From Fimbriiglobus sp. (lineage in GTDB: Bacteria; Planctomycetota; Planctomycetia; Gemmatales; Gemmataceae), in assembly GCA_025351325.1 (NCBI GenBank), contig JANXWE010000061.1, forward strand, positions 1 through 64,000: a stretch of DNA of 64,000 nt, written 5' to 3'. Positions 17,396 to 25,204 of the stretch are shown here, one piece after another. The notes beneath the pieces were generated by a model. That model saw only the letters and a list, made by a program, of their open reading frames with translations. It was not told the DNA's origin and searched no databases. The position numbers were made by a program, and so were the translations under genes. Each line of letters begins with the position of its first letter. Positions within the stretch are counted from its first letter, which is position 1.

Positions 17396-17408
17396 GATAC
17401 GGAAAGGC
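17396..17408 (+). repeat. Right 13-bp direct repeat (target duplication)
   Basis: GATACGGAAAGGC, the second copy of the presumed target-site duplication. The coding frame of the interrupted gene resumes here. Confidence 0.75.
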
Positions 17409-17906
17409 AAAACTGTATGTCAAGATTTACGAATCTGACATCAAAGCGGTTGATCGGTTTAGTATTGAATCGCCATCGAAATTTAATGGATTCGCAGTAT
17501 CTAGAATTGTTGTGTCGAAAGGATCCATGAAATATAATAAGCATGATGGCTACTATTATGGGTCTGTTGATAATCTCTTTTACCACCCTTTGTTTGACAC
17601 TGCACTCCGCATTGGCGTAGACGGAAAACACGAAATCCGTTGCGTCGACAAAAAAAATACTAGCACCTCGACCATAAGGATTGCACATTCATACCACGGG
17701 AAATAGATTTTGGCGTAGCAAATTATGGGCGAATTCGTCGCCGTAATAAAGTTGTCTTGTTTTCTCCTTCGGGGAGTGCCGACTCCCGAATTGCAGAAAT
17801 TCTGGAGAGGTTTGGGCGACGATGATCCACTTTGGAGTGTACGCGCAAGTCCTTACCCTGCATGAACAGTCCAGAAAAAAAGCCTCAGTCCAGAAATTCT
17901 GCAACA

Positions 17907-17939
17907 GTCCAGCGGGGGGTGGGGGTAGTCCCGCTGGAC
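17907..17939 (-). terminator. Hairpin with G-rich loop downstream of LRR gene
   Basis: A perfect 10-bp inverted repeat GTCCAGCGGG / CCCGCTGGAC encloses a 13-nt G-rich loop (GGGTGGGGGTAGT). It lies 30 nt past the stop of the minus-strand LRR gene, and on that strand a run of T follows about 25 nt later, so it may help end transcription. The rest of the 262-bp gap (17707-17968) holds three CAGTCCAG repeats and no gene that I can support. Confidence 0.4.
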
Positions 17940-17968
17940 AGTGTGTAGGTGGTCGATTGACTACCGGG

Positions 17969-19198
17969 TTACTCAGCATACGTGGACGAAAATCCGAATT
18001 GGCCGAGGCTCTCGAGAGTCGTTTGAAAGTCTCTGCGTTTGCCCCAGAGTAGTTCGATGGCACGCGGGGTGATTCGGTTGGAAGAAACATCTAGGTGCGT
18101 GAGTTGGGCCATCAGCTCCGAGTACGCCAGCCCCTTGGCCCCGGCGTCGCCAATGCGATTCTGCCGCAACACGAGTTTGCGAATCTGGGTCAACGAATCA
18201 GACTCCACCAAAGCGAGGACACCGTCGTCGCGGAGTTGATTGCCACCGAAATCCAGCGTTCGGGCCAACGTCATGATCGGTGCAGCGACCAACGCTTTGA
18301 TCCCGGCCACGCCGACGCTGTTCTCACGCAGGTCGAGCTTGCCATCCCGCTTCAACATCCGGCCGAGAAGTTCTGATTCCGCGAGCGCTTGCACTCCGGC
18401 GTCGCCGACGCGGTTCGCGTGAATCCGCAGACGGTGCAGCTTGTTCAGGGTCACACTTTCGGCGAGCCAGCGCAAGCCCTCGTCGCCGACGTCGTTGCCG
18501 GAAACATCCAAAGTGCGGAGCTGGCGGACCTGTTCCGATTGCGCGAGCGCACTTATCCCGGTGCAACTGACCGTCCGATTGTCGTTGAGGGAGAGTGCTT
18601 TCAACCGCGTGAGTGATCTCGAGTTGGCCAGCATCTGCACGCCACCATCGCCGATGCCGTTGAAGCTGAGATCGAGCGATTCGAGCTGCGCCAGATTTGG
18701 CGACCGGAGCAGCAGGTTCACGCCACCGTTGCCGAGGTCGTTTCCACACAAGTCGAGTTCACGGACGTAGGCCAGGGCTGGGCACTGCGCTAGTCGGTCG
18801 ATCTGTTTGGAGGCATCCAAGAATTTCACGCGCCGCACCGCCGTGTTCTGAAACAGTCGTTCCCCTGCTTCACAAAAGTACTTGGCTTCCACAGACACAG
18901 TGTCGAGGAGACCCCGTCGGAATTCGCAACCCGCGAAGAGTCCGTGCAACTCTTTCGTCCACTCGGGTTGCCAACGCAACAGCAATTCATTTTGCCGGCG
19001 CACCAGCGAGCGCCGTTGAACGTGGTCGTCGTCGATGCGAGCCAGCGCGAGTTGAACCCGGATGAACTCGGCCCGGGCGATGTCGTCGGGCTGGGAGGAT
19101 TCGTCCAAATAATCGGCGTAAATGAGTCGGGGGCCATCCTGCGCAAACGCGGCGAGGATCGGCTTCAAGAACGAATGCTCTTCGGCCGCTGTCGGCAT
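17969..19198 (-). CDS. TIGR02996-type N-domain plus leucine-rich-repeat protein
   Basis: A 409-aa protein beginning at the ATG at 19198. Residues 1-45 carry the Gemmata repeat-companion module (LAAFAQDGPRLIYADYLDES, ARAEFIRVQLALA). From about 135 onward come some nine ribonuclease-inhibitor-style leucine-rich repeats of 24-30 residues (LDLCGNDLGNGGVNLL, LDLSFNGIGDGGVQML, LDVSGNDVGDEGLRWL and so on), a curved solenoid for protein binding. There is no signal peptide, so it should stay in the cytoplasm. It follows a paralogue of the same design by 62 nt. Binding partner unknown. Confidence 0.85.
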   Translation of the reverse strand: MPTAAEEHSFLKPILAAFAQDGPRLIYADYLDESSQPDDIARAEFIRVQLALARIDDDHVQRRSLVRRQNELLLRWQPEWTKELHGLFAGCEFRRGLLDTVSVEAKYFCEAGERLFQNTAVRRVKFLDASKQIDRLAQCPALAYVRELDLCGNDLGNGGVNLLLRSPNLAQLESLDLSFNGIGDGGVQMLANSRSLTRLKALSLNDNRTVSCTGISALAQSEQVRQLRTLDVSGNDVGDEGLRWLAESVTLNKLHRLRIHANRVGDAGVQALAESELLGRMLKRDGKLDLRENSVGVAGIKALVAAPIMTLARTLDFGGNQLRDDGVLALVESDSLTQIRKLVLRQNRIGDAGAKGLAYSELMAQLTHLDVSSNRITPRAIELLWGKRRDFQTTLESLGQFGFSSTYAE

Positions 19199-19260
19199 GG
19201 GTTGTTTCCGAATCTCGAACTGGTGAACACCGACTATCCCACTGCATCCTGGCGCCGCCG

Positions 19261-20943
19261 TCAATAGCCGAAGCGCACACCGAGGCGTTCGCGGAAGACC
19301 GCTTGCACGTCCGGGGCGATGTCGAGGCCACCGCAATCGAGTTCGCAAAGCGGGGATAAATACGGCGATTCCGCGAGCGGCCGGAGGCGATCGCCACCCA
19401 GGAGCGGGTTGCCGGAAAGGTCGAGCCAATTGAGGCGGGCCAAGCGGGGCGACTCGGCGAGTATTTGCACGGTTTGAGCTTTAAGATTGCACCCGGCAAT
19501 ACCCAGACCCGACAGTCGCCAATGCGGGGCATTGAGCACGGAATACACAGCACGGTATGTGATCCCGGTTTGACTCAACGTCAGCAAACGCAGGTTGGAA
19601 AGGCTCGCCGATTCTGTCAACGCCAAGACGCCGGCGTCGGTGATCTGTTCGCCGTCGCCACTTTCTTGACGGATGTTGTTGTGGGCGAGGTGGAGCGTTC
19701 GAAGATGGCGGAACCGCCCACTTCGGGCCAACACCGCACACGCTTCGTTGTCGAGGTAATTCGCAGTGAGTGCCAGCCAAGTCAGCGACTCGACCCATGC
19801 TGCTTCAGATAGCAGTTGCACACCCTCGGCACGCAAATAATTATCGGCGAGGTCGAGCAACCGTAGTGCCGGCGGCCCGTCACTCTGGCAGAGTGGTTCA
19901 AGCGTGCTGGCAGGGATGGTCGCGCTATGGGCACGCAGTTGAGTCGCTTGCGTCCAAAATTGCGAACGGGCCAGCACATCCATATTCCGCCGGGCACTGC
20001 CGCAACCGTTGATCTCCAGTTTGGTCAGCGATTCGAGCGCGCGGGTATTGAGTAGCGGTTCGAGGGATATTCCCGCCAAAGAAGTTCCGGAGACATCCAG
20101 CGATTGCAACCGCATCGACGGACGAGCCTGTTCGAACGCGCGGTACGCTTCCGGGCCAATGGGATTGTCCGAGATGTCGAGTCGGCGCAGTCCGGCAGCG
20201 TTTACACCAGACACCAATTGACCCAGTTCGACCGAGGAAATTTCTCGCCCTTGCAAGCCGAGTTGAGCGACGGGATTACGATTCAGGAATTCCAGCAGGG
20301 GCTTCTGAGGGATGGCAGGCTCGAACTCGACCCGGAGACAGTTCCCCAACTCCAATTTTTCCAGCGGTCGCCCGGCGTGGTTTCGGAGTGCGGCAAGGAC
20401 AGTCGGCAGGGGGTCGAGAATATCGCTGAGGTCGAAGCTCCGAAACTGCGGGCGCTCGATGGCCGCAATCCGTCGATCGAACTCGGCGGGCAGCCAGAGC
20501 GAATTGCTGAAATCGAAGTGGCGAATCTGGGACAAGCAACGATCCGGTAACTCTCGAAGCACCAGATCCCGAGGCCGATCCCGCAAATAAATCGTCCGCC
20601 AAGTCGAGATCGGCTGGGTATCGAACAGCTCTTCGGCTTCGGCGGTGACGATCTCACGATCCGTCGCATCGTCCACGAAACCGCGCCGCCAGACCCACTC
20701 GCTTAAGCCACGTTGCAACCGGAACCATTTCGCTTCATTCGCCGCTAAGAGCGCATGTTCGCGGTCTTCGAGTTCCCGAAACTGCGGTTCGTGCTCTTCC
20801 AAATTGGCCAGTTGACACTGCACGCGGATAAACTCCGCACGGTCGGCAGCGCCGGTTTCGTCGAGGTAGTCTGCATACACCAACCGCGGCAGGTCGTCGT
20901 CCGGGTTGGCGATGATCGCTTGGAGAAACGCGTCGTGGGGCAT
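19261..20943 (-). CDS. TIGR02996-type N-domain plus leucine-rich-repeat protein (larger paralogue)
   Basis: A 560-aa relative of the downstream gene. The N-terminal module is AIIANPDDDLPRLVYADYLDE then DRAEFIRVQCQLA. The middle (about 50-230) is less regular. Leucine-rich repeats occupy the second half (LRRLDISDNPIGPEAYRAF, LRLLDLADNYLRAEGVQLL, LNWLDLSGNPLLGGDRLRP). No signal peptide. The start is the ATG at 20943, only 10 nt from the stop of the aminotransferase gene, so the three genes 22101-17969 probably share a transcript. Overall similarity to the neighbour suggests tandem duplication followed by divergence. Confidence 0.85.
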   Translation of the reverse strand: MPHDAFLQAIIANPDDDLPRLVYADYLDETGAADRAEFIRVQCQLANLEEHEPQFRELEDREHALLAANEAKWFRLQRGLSEWVWRRGFVDDATDREIVTAEAEELFDTQPISTWRTIYLRDRPRDLVLRELPDRCLSQIRHFDFSNSLWLPAEFDRRIAAIERPQFRSFDLSDILDPLPTVLAALRNHAGRPLEKLELGNCLRVEFEPAIPQKPLLEFLNRNPVAQLGLQGREISSVELGQLVSGVNAAGLRRLDISDNPIGPEAYRAFEQARPSMRLQSLDVSGTSLAGISLEPLLNTRALESLTKLEINGCGSARRNMDVLARSQFWTQATQLRAHSATIPASTLEPLCQSDGPPALRLLDLADNYLRAEGVQLLSEAAWVESLTWLALTANYLDNEACAVLARSGRFRHLRTLHLAHNNIRQESGDGEQITDAGVLALTESASLSNLRLLTLSQTGITYRAVYSVLNAPHWRLSGLGIAGCNLKAQTVQILAESPRLARLNWLDLSGNPLLGGDRLRPLAESPYLSPLCELDCGGLDIAPDVQAVFRERLGVRFGY

Positions 20944-20952
20944 GGGTTCATC

Positions 20953-22101
20953 TTAGGCGACGAGGCGCAAACTCTGCCGGACGTAAGCCGCGCAGACGTC
21001 GAGCACCCGCCGCTGTTGGGCTTCGGTAATCTCGGGGAACATCGGCAGCGCCAGCACGGCTTTGGCCGCGTCTTCGCTGATCGGGAAGTCGCCCACTCCG
21101 TGGCCCAAGTGCAATGCGCACTCCTGTAAGTGCAGCGGCAATGGGTAATAGACTTCGCAGCCGACGTTCTCGCTTTTCAGGTACTTCACGACCGCGTCGC
21201 GATGGCCGGCCGGGACGCGCACGACGTACTGGTTGAACGTGTGCCGACCGTAAGGTTCCACAACAGGCCGCTGGAAGAATCCGTTGAGGCTGTATTGTTC
21301 GATCAACGCATCGTACCGTTTCGCAGCAGCCCGACGGCCGGCGATCCACGTTTCGGCATACGGAAGCTTCACCCGCAGAATTGCCGCGTGGATGGCGTCG
21401 ATCCGAGCATTCCAACCAAGATACTTGTGGAAATATTTCACGTCGCAGCCGTGGTTTCGAAGTGCCGTCATCTTCTTGTGCAGAGCTTCGTCATTCGTCG
21501 TCACCATGCCGGCGTCGCCGAGGGTACCGATGTTCTTACTCGGGTAGAAACTGAAGCAACTGATGACGCCGAGCGTACCGCATTTGCGCCGCTCGTAGCA
21601 CGAGCCGAATGACTGTGCGGCATCTTCGATCACGTGCAAATTGTGCTCTTTGGCCAGTTCCGCGATCGGCGACATGTCGGCACATTGGCCGAACAGATGC
21701 ACCGGCATGATCGCCCGCGTACGCGGAGTGATCGCGGCTTCGATCAATTTCGGGTCGATGTTGTAACTGAGCGGATCGATGTCGACGAAGACCGGCTTGG
21801 CCCCGACGCGCATCACCGACCCGATGGTCGCAAAAAACGTGAACGGCGGAAGAATCACTTCATCGCCGGGGCCGATGTCGAGCGCCGCCAGAGCCAGCAA
21901 CAAAGCGTCGGTTCCCGATCCGCAACCGAGTGCGTGCTTGGCTCCGCAGTAGTCCGCATATTCTTTTTCAAACGTCAGGACTTCCGGCCCGAGAATCACC
22001 TGACCCGACGCCAGTACTTTCAGCACGGCCGCGTCGATGTCGGTTTGCAGAGCTTGGTATTGCCCGAGAATATCGCACAGGGGCACGGGGGCGTTCGTCA
22101 T
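20953..22101 (-). CDS. DegT/DnrJ/EryC1/StrS-family PLP aminotransferase
   Basis: A 382-aa pyridoxal-phosphate enzyme that aminates keto-sugars, most often nucleotide-linked sugars for surface glycans. The glycine-rich CGSGTDALLLAL (60-71), the cofactor aspartate in VIEDAAQSFGS (D160), and the Schiff-base lysine in SFYPSKNIGTLGDAG (K189) are all present. Length is standard. No other sugar-nucleotide genes are nearby, so its pathway partners are elsewhere. It is the first gene of a run with the two LRR genes. Confidence 0.92.
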   Translation of the reverse strand: MTNAPVPLCDILGQYQALQTDIDAAVLKVLASGQVILGPEVLTFEKEYADYCGAKHALGCGSGTDALLLALAALDIGPGDEVILPPFTFFATIGSVMRVGAKPVFVDIDPLSYNIDPKLIEAAITPRTRAIMPVHLFGQCADMSPIAELAKEHNLHVIEDAAQSFGSCYERRKCGTLGVISCFSFYPSKNIGTLGDAGMVTTNDEALHKKMTALRNHGCDVKYFHKYLGWNARIDAIHAAILRVKLPYAETWIAGRRAAAKRYDALIEQYSLNGFFQRPVVEPYGRHTFNQYVVRVPAGHRDAVVKYLKSENVGCEVYYPLPLHLQECALHLGHGVGDFPISEDAAKAVLALPMFPEITEAQQRRVLDVCAAYVRQSLRLVA

Positions 22102-22167
22102 GGGCGCGGTCTCGCACGGCTCGTAGTTTTGATAGTAGGCAGGGAATACGCGGTCGTGCGAAGCGTG

Positions 22168-22535
22168 TCAAGCGGGGTCGCTTGCGTCCGGGATTCGAAT
22201 CCGGATCCCGGACGGCGAGACCACGGTGAAATTGCCGGCTAATTCATGTCCGTGGTCACGCACAAGCTGCGAGACGATTTCGACCCGGGCAGCCCGTGGC
22301 AGTTTGCCGAGACGAATCAAGACGACACCCCTGTGGTCGCCGCGAGCCGGTAGACAAGTTCCCCGAAATCTTTGTCTTCGGTGAGGAGTGGAGCGGCTTG
22401 GACAACAGAATCCCGTAGCACCATGTCGTCGGGATCACCTTGCGCGATTTCCCGGATAGAACGGACAACATGGCCATCGGCACGTAGCCGTGTGATGATT
22501 GGCCCCGCAACGCTTTCGTCGGCGACGAGATTCAT
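22168..22535 (-). pseudogene. DUF5615 PIN-like toxin gene, frameshifted
   Basis: The frame opens at 22535 with LVADESVAGPIITRLRADGH and TEDKDFGELVYRLA, the typical start of the DUF5615 (Mut7-C/PIN-like) family, but ends at 22317 after 72 aa, just past a GGGG run. One frame over, the sequence continues seamlessly as GVVLIRLGKLPRAARVEIV..ELAGNFTVVSPSGIRIRI to a stop at 22168-22170, which is the usual family C-terminus. The full span (368 nt) is not a multiple of three, so a 1-nt loss or 2-nt gain in the G run explains it. It overlaps the DUF433 gene by 4 nt. It could be a true inactivation, a sequencing error, or slippage. Confidence 0.75.
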
Positions 22536-22768
22536 ACCGATGCCAGCTCGAACGGATACACCGTGTCGATGCGAATCGCTTGGGCGGCGAACTGGATCGC
22601 CGCGCGGATGTCGGCTACTGATAGGTGGGGGTAGTCGTCCAAAAGATCTGCTATCGAATCCCCGGCCCCAAGCTTATCTAAGATCAACTCGACACTGATC
22701 CGAGTGCCGACGATAACCGGCTTGCCGAACAGGATCGTCGGATCGGAAATGATTCGTATTGTGCTCAT
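22532..22768 (-). CDS. DUF433 antitoxin-like protein
   Basis: A 78-aa protein with the DUF433 pattern: IRIISDPTILFGKPVIVGTRISVELILDKL then DLLDDYPHLSVADIRAAIQFA. DUF433 proteins are small helix-turn-helix-like proteins generally found directly upstream of DUF5615 PIN-like proteins and regarded as the antitoxin half. The ATG at 22768 has GGAG 5 nt before it, and the stop overlaps the DUF5615 start (ATGA). With the partner frameshifted it may be a solitary antitoxin remnant. Confidence 0.85.
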   Translation of the reverse strand: MSTIRIISDPTILFGKPVIVGTRISVELILDKLGAGDSIADLLDDYPHLSVADIRAAIQFAAQAIRIDTVYPFELASV

Positions 22769-22902
22769 CGGATCTCCACGGCTGCTGCTGCAATTCTGGC
22801 AACAAACAAGAGCTATATTACAGTAACAATCGTAACATGCCAGCCTTCAGTCGAACCGCGATCCAATGCCTATCACCGTCAAGTCCCTGCTGCTAGCGGA
22901 TC

Positions 22903-23622
22903 TCACCCCACGGAAACGCCCACGAGGATGTTGTACCCGGCGTGGGCACCGGCCGCGATGCCGAGGCCGCGGATCAGATAGATCGCGGTGAAGAGTAGCC
23001 CCGCGACAGTACGGAAAAGGAACTTGGTCGTTTCCATCGGTTCGCCTGCGCTCCCGAAATGGTGAGCCGCCGAGAAGAAGAGTGCCGAAGCGAGTGCCGC
23101 GAGCAACACGGCGACGATCTTGGGGAGCAACAGCATCCGCATGACGTAAAAGAGCAAACTGAAGAGACCGAGCCGGAACAAGACTTCTTCGTAAATCCCC
23201 GCCCCGATGAAATTGATCACCTGTCCCTCGGCCACGCGATGGAACTGCACGCTGTTCAACGGCAAACCGGTTCGTTCCAGCAAGATGTGGAAATTCCGGC
23301 TGAAGGCCCAGAGTGCGGTGGCAAAAACGACGCTTTCAATCGTCATCCCGAACACGGTGGTGATCGGCTCGCGCGGGCGATCCGACCAACTCCACCAACT
23401 CAGGAGAAACAGAAGTCCGGCCAAAAGGATCGGGGCCGCCCAAACGAAAGCGACGCCGTAATCGGCCAAGCGATCTCTCAACCAAACATCGGCTCCATTG
23501 CGCAGCGCATCGGGCTGCGTGCCCCCGAGTGCCAACACGCCGATTTCGTACGCGATCAACAGTGGGAACAGAAAGAGCAGGCTGGCCCACGGGTGGCGAG
23601 TGGCCGAGAGGTAGCCGGGCAT
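22903..23622 (-). CDS. CPBP-family intramembrane metalloprotease (CAAX-like)
   Basis: A 239-aa membrane protein with about six helices. The conserved motifs are YEEVLFRLGL (E145, E146, R150), FFSAAHHFG in a later helix, and HAGYNI near the C-terminus, together forming the metal-binding active site of the CPBP/Rce1 family. Bacterial members process or protect against peptides, or have unknown substrates. It is a single gene, with 80-130 bp on each side, so no neighbour points to a substrate. Confidence 0.87.
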   Translation of the reverse strand: MPGYLSATRHPWASLLFLFPLLIAYEIGVLALGGTQPDALRNGADVWLRDRLADYGVAFVWAAPILLAGLLFLLSWWSWSDRPREPITTVFGMTIESVVFATALWAFSRNFHILLERTGLPLNSVQFHRVAEGQVINFIGAGIYEEVLFRLGLFSLLFYVMRMLLLPKIVAVLLAALASALFFSAAHHFGSAGEPMETTKFLFRTVAGLLFTAIYLIRGLGIAAGAHAGYNILVGVSVG

Positions 23623-23700
23623 AACGGGAACTCGGTCGGAAACGAAAAGGCGCTATCTCAGTGATTCGCTCGGCGGAGCCAAATCTTGAAATCGTTCGGC

Positions 23701-25116
23701 TCAACACAAATCGGGGTGAACCAGAGCCAGTTTTTGGATCCGTTCTTCGGTCGACAGTGCCCGTAGAATTCCACCGAATTCGGACCCGGCCAAGTCGACC
23801 ACTTCCGGCTTCGGGAGTAACTCGCCGGACGCGCTGCTCAGGATGGCCACGACGGGCCGCGTGGTGGCTCGCAAGTTCAGCCGGCTCGGGTGGCAACCGA
23901 CGACCACTGCGATCCGTCCGTCGGTCAATTCGACGATACTGCCGACCGGGTAGAACGACAAATGCAGCAAGTACTCGGCGAAGTCGCTGTCGAGTTTGCC
24001 TTCCTCGGCTGCCAAGAGTGTTTCAGTTAGGGCCGTGCGGACGTCGTGGGCCGGGCGGTTCGGACGATCCGTCGCCATGCCGGCGTAATGGTCGGCGGCG
24101 GCCAGCATTTTGGCGAGTGCGGGAATCTGATCGAACGAGAGTCCGTTCGGGTAGCCCGTACCGTCGAGGCGTTCGTGGTGGGCGGCAATCACGTCCGCCA
24201 ATGGCCCCAGTTCGGGAATCGTTTCCAGCAGCAAGGCCGCACCGGCACGCGGATGAATTTCGATGCGGCGACGCTCCTCGACCGTCAATTCTTCGCTCTT
24301 ATTCAAAATGCTTCCGGGGACGCTGATCATCCCGATGTCCATGAGCAGCGCTAAGGCCACCGGCACCACAGGTTGCGATGCCCATTCGTAATCGTGTGGA
24401 ACCATTCGAGCGATAACGGCCGCGACCGTCAGCGAACGCGCGGCGACCTGCCGGGCGACGGTTTCATGCGGATAGGCCAGGAAACGCAGCGGTTGGCCCT
24501 GCTTGGCTTCGACGAGGATTTCTTCGGCAAGATCGGTGAAGACGCTGAACGAGATGAGTCGGCGCGATTGGACGTCGCCCAAGTATCGGGCCAGCCGTTC
24601 GACGCGACCCCACTCGGTGCGGCGCTTGTCGAGCGTTTGCCGGGCGATGTTCAGCCGAGTCCGGATCGAATCGAGAACCGTATCGAGACCGTCGCACAAG
24701 CGCGTTTGGAACTCGGCCGATTCCGGCATCGCCTGGATCAACCGCAGCGCGGCTTCGGTGGCCGAGACCGTGGCTTGGTGGAACCGCACAAGCGGATCGA
24801 GCCGGGTGACTGACTGCGTCACGAGCCGTTGGTAGAAGACATCGTCCGAGATTTCGCGCTGCTGCACGACGAGATTGCGGGCCATTTCCAGCACGCGGCG
24901 GGCACGCGAGGTCAGCTCTTTGGGCATCGGCCCCGGCTGCGAGCCTTGTCCCGCCAATTGCCGCAACGTTTGCGAGATCCACGCTGGAGCTGGGCCTGCC
25001 CGTCCGGCGAGTTGGAGCGTTCCCGACCCGCGCGGCGCCTCCTGGAACGTCGGCGTCTTTTCGAGACGGTCGCGGAATGCGGAAATTCGAGTCAGTAACG
25101 ATTTCGTGTCGCTCAT
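23701..25116 (-). CDS. HD-GYP-type protein with altered HD motif
   Basis: A protein of about 470 aa whose C-terminal half is an HD-GYP domain, the cyclic-di-GMP phosphodiesterase fold. HHERLDGTGYP is intact (track residues 314-324), as are H218 and H289. But the defining His-Asp pair is Met-Asp (ALLMDIGMISVP, 260-261), and the usual following Lys is also Met. Loss of that metal ligand should weaken or abolish catalysis, so it may be a binding-only receptor. The N-terminal 200 residues are helical and unassigned, and a C-terminal segment of about 100 residues (VGSIVELTDGRIAVVVG) is the small beta domain often trailing planctomycete HD-GYPs. ATG at 25116, GGGGGG 5 nt before. Confidence 0.85.
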   Translation of the reverse strand: MSDTKSLLTRISAFRDRLEKTPTFQEAPRGSGTLQLAGRAGPAPAWISQTLRQLAGQGSQPGPMPKELTSRARRVLEMARNLVVQQREISDDVFYQRLVTQSVTRLDPLVRFHQATVSATEAALRLIQAMPESAEFQTRLCDGLDTVLDSIRTRLNIARQTLDKRRTEWGRVERLARYLGDVQSRRLISFSVFTDLAEEILVEAKQGQPLRFLAYPHETVARQVAARSLTVAAVIARMVPHDYEWASQPVVPVALALLMDIGMISVPGSILNKSEELTVEERRRIEIHPRAGAALLLETIPELGPLADVIAAHHERLDGTGYPNGLSFDQIPALAKMLAAADHYAGMATDRPNRPAHDVRTALTETLLAAEEGKLDSDFAEYLLHLSFYPVGSIVELTDGRIAVVVGCHPSRLNLRATTRPVVAILSSASGELLPKPEVVDLAGSEFGGILRALSTEERIQKLALVHPDLC

Positions 25117-25204
25117 CACAGCCCCCCAGCTTATCGAGAGTATCGACCAGCCAGACGGGGGACTTGAGGGGATTTACCAAATATTCGGATTGGGCAATTT
25201 ATTT

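Larger units (their letters stand above)
17125..17706 (+). pseudogene. Small secreted-protein gene split by a miniature element
   Basis: The ATG at 17125 has GAGG 6-7 nt upstream and an in-frame stop just before it. It encodes a signal peptide (MLLLPTIALLCLWSQPFQVIG) and then SDLQNSKHAVRFNLG. After GYGKA the frame enters a 95-bp inverted-repeat insertion and stops at TAA (17329-17331) after 68 codons. Beyond the insertion the same reading frame resumes with GKAKLYVKIYESDIK and runs open to 17706. Removing 108 bp (element plus one 13-bp direct repeat) restores one 157-aa secreted protein. Base composition is clearly AT-richer than neighbours, suggesting transfer. Family not recognised. The truncated 68-aa product might still be made. 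Confidence 0.7.

Noticed and set aside
17275-17688. 137-aa minus-strand frame through the small palindromic element
   Set aside because: Opposite strand of the disrupted secreted-protein gene, which has a signal peptide, ribosome site and same-phase continuation; no independent support for the minus frame.
17689-18090. 133-aa minus-strand frame next to the LRR gene
   Set aside because: Overlaps the LRR gene's 3' end out of frame and runs through a hairpin and repeats; no RBS or family pattern.
22186-22213. tRNA-like GGATTCGAATCC with a 9-bp stem
   Set aside because: No acceptor, D or anticodon arms around it; it is part of the C-terminal coding sequence of the DUF5615 gene.
22256-22510. 84-aa minus frame overlapping the DUF5615 gene
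   Set aside because: Different frame from both parts of the DUF5615 coding sequence and without family features.
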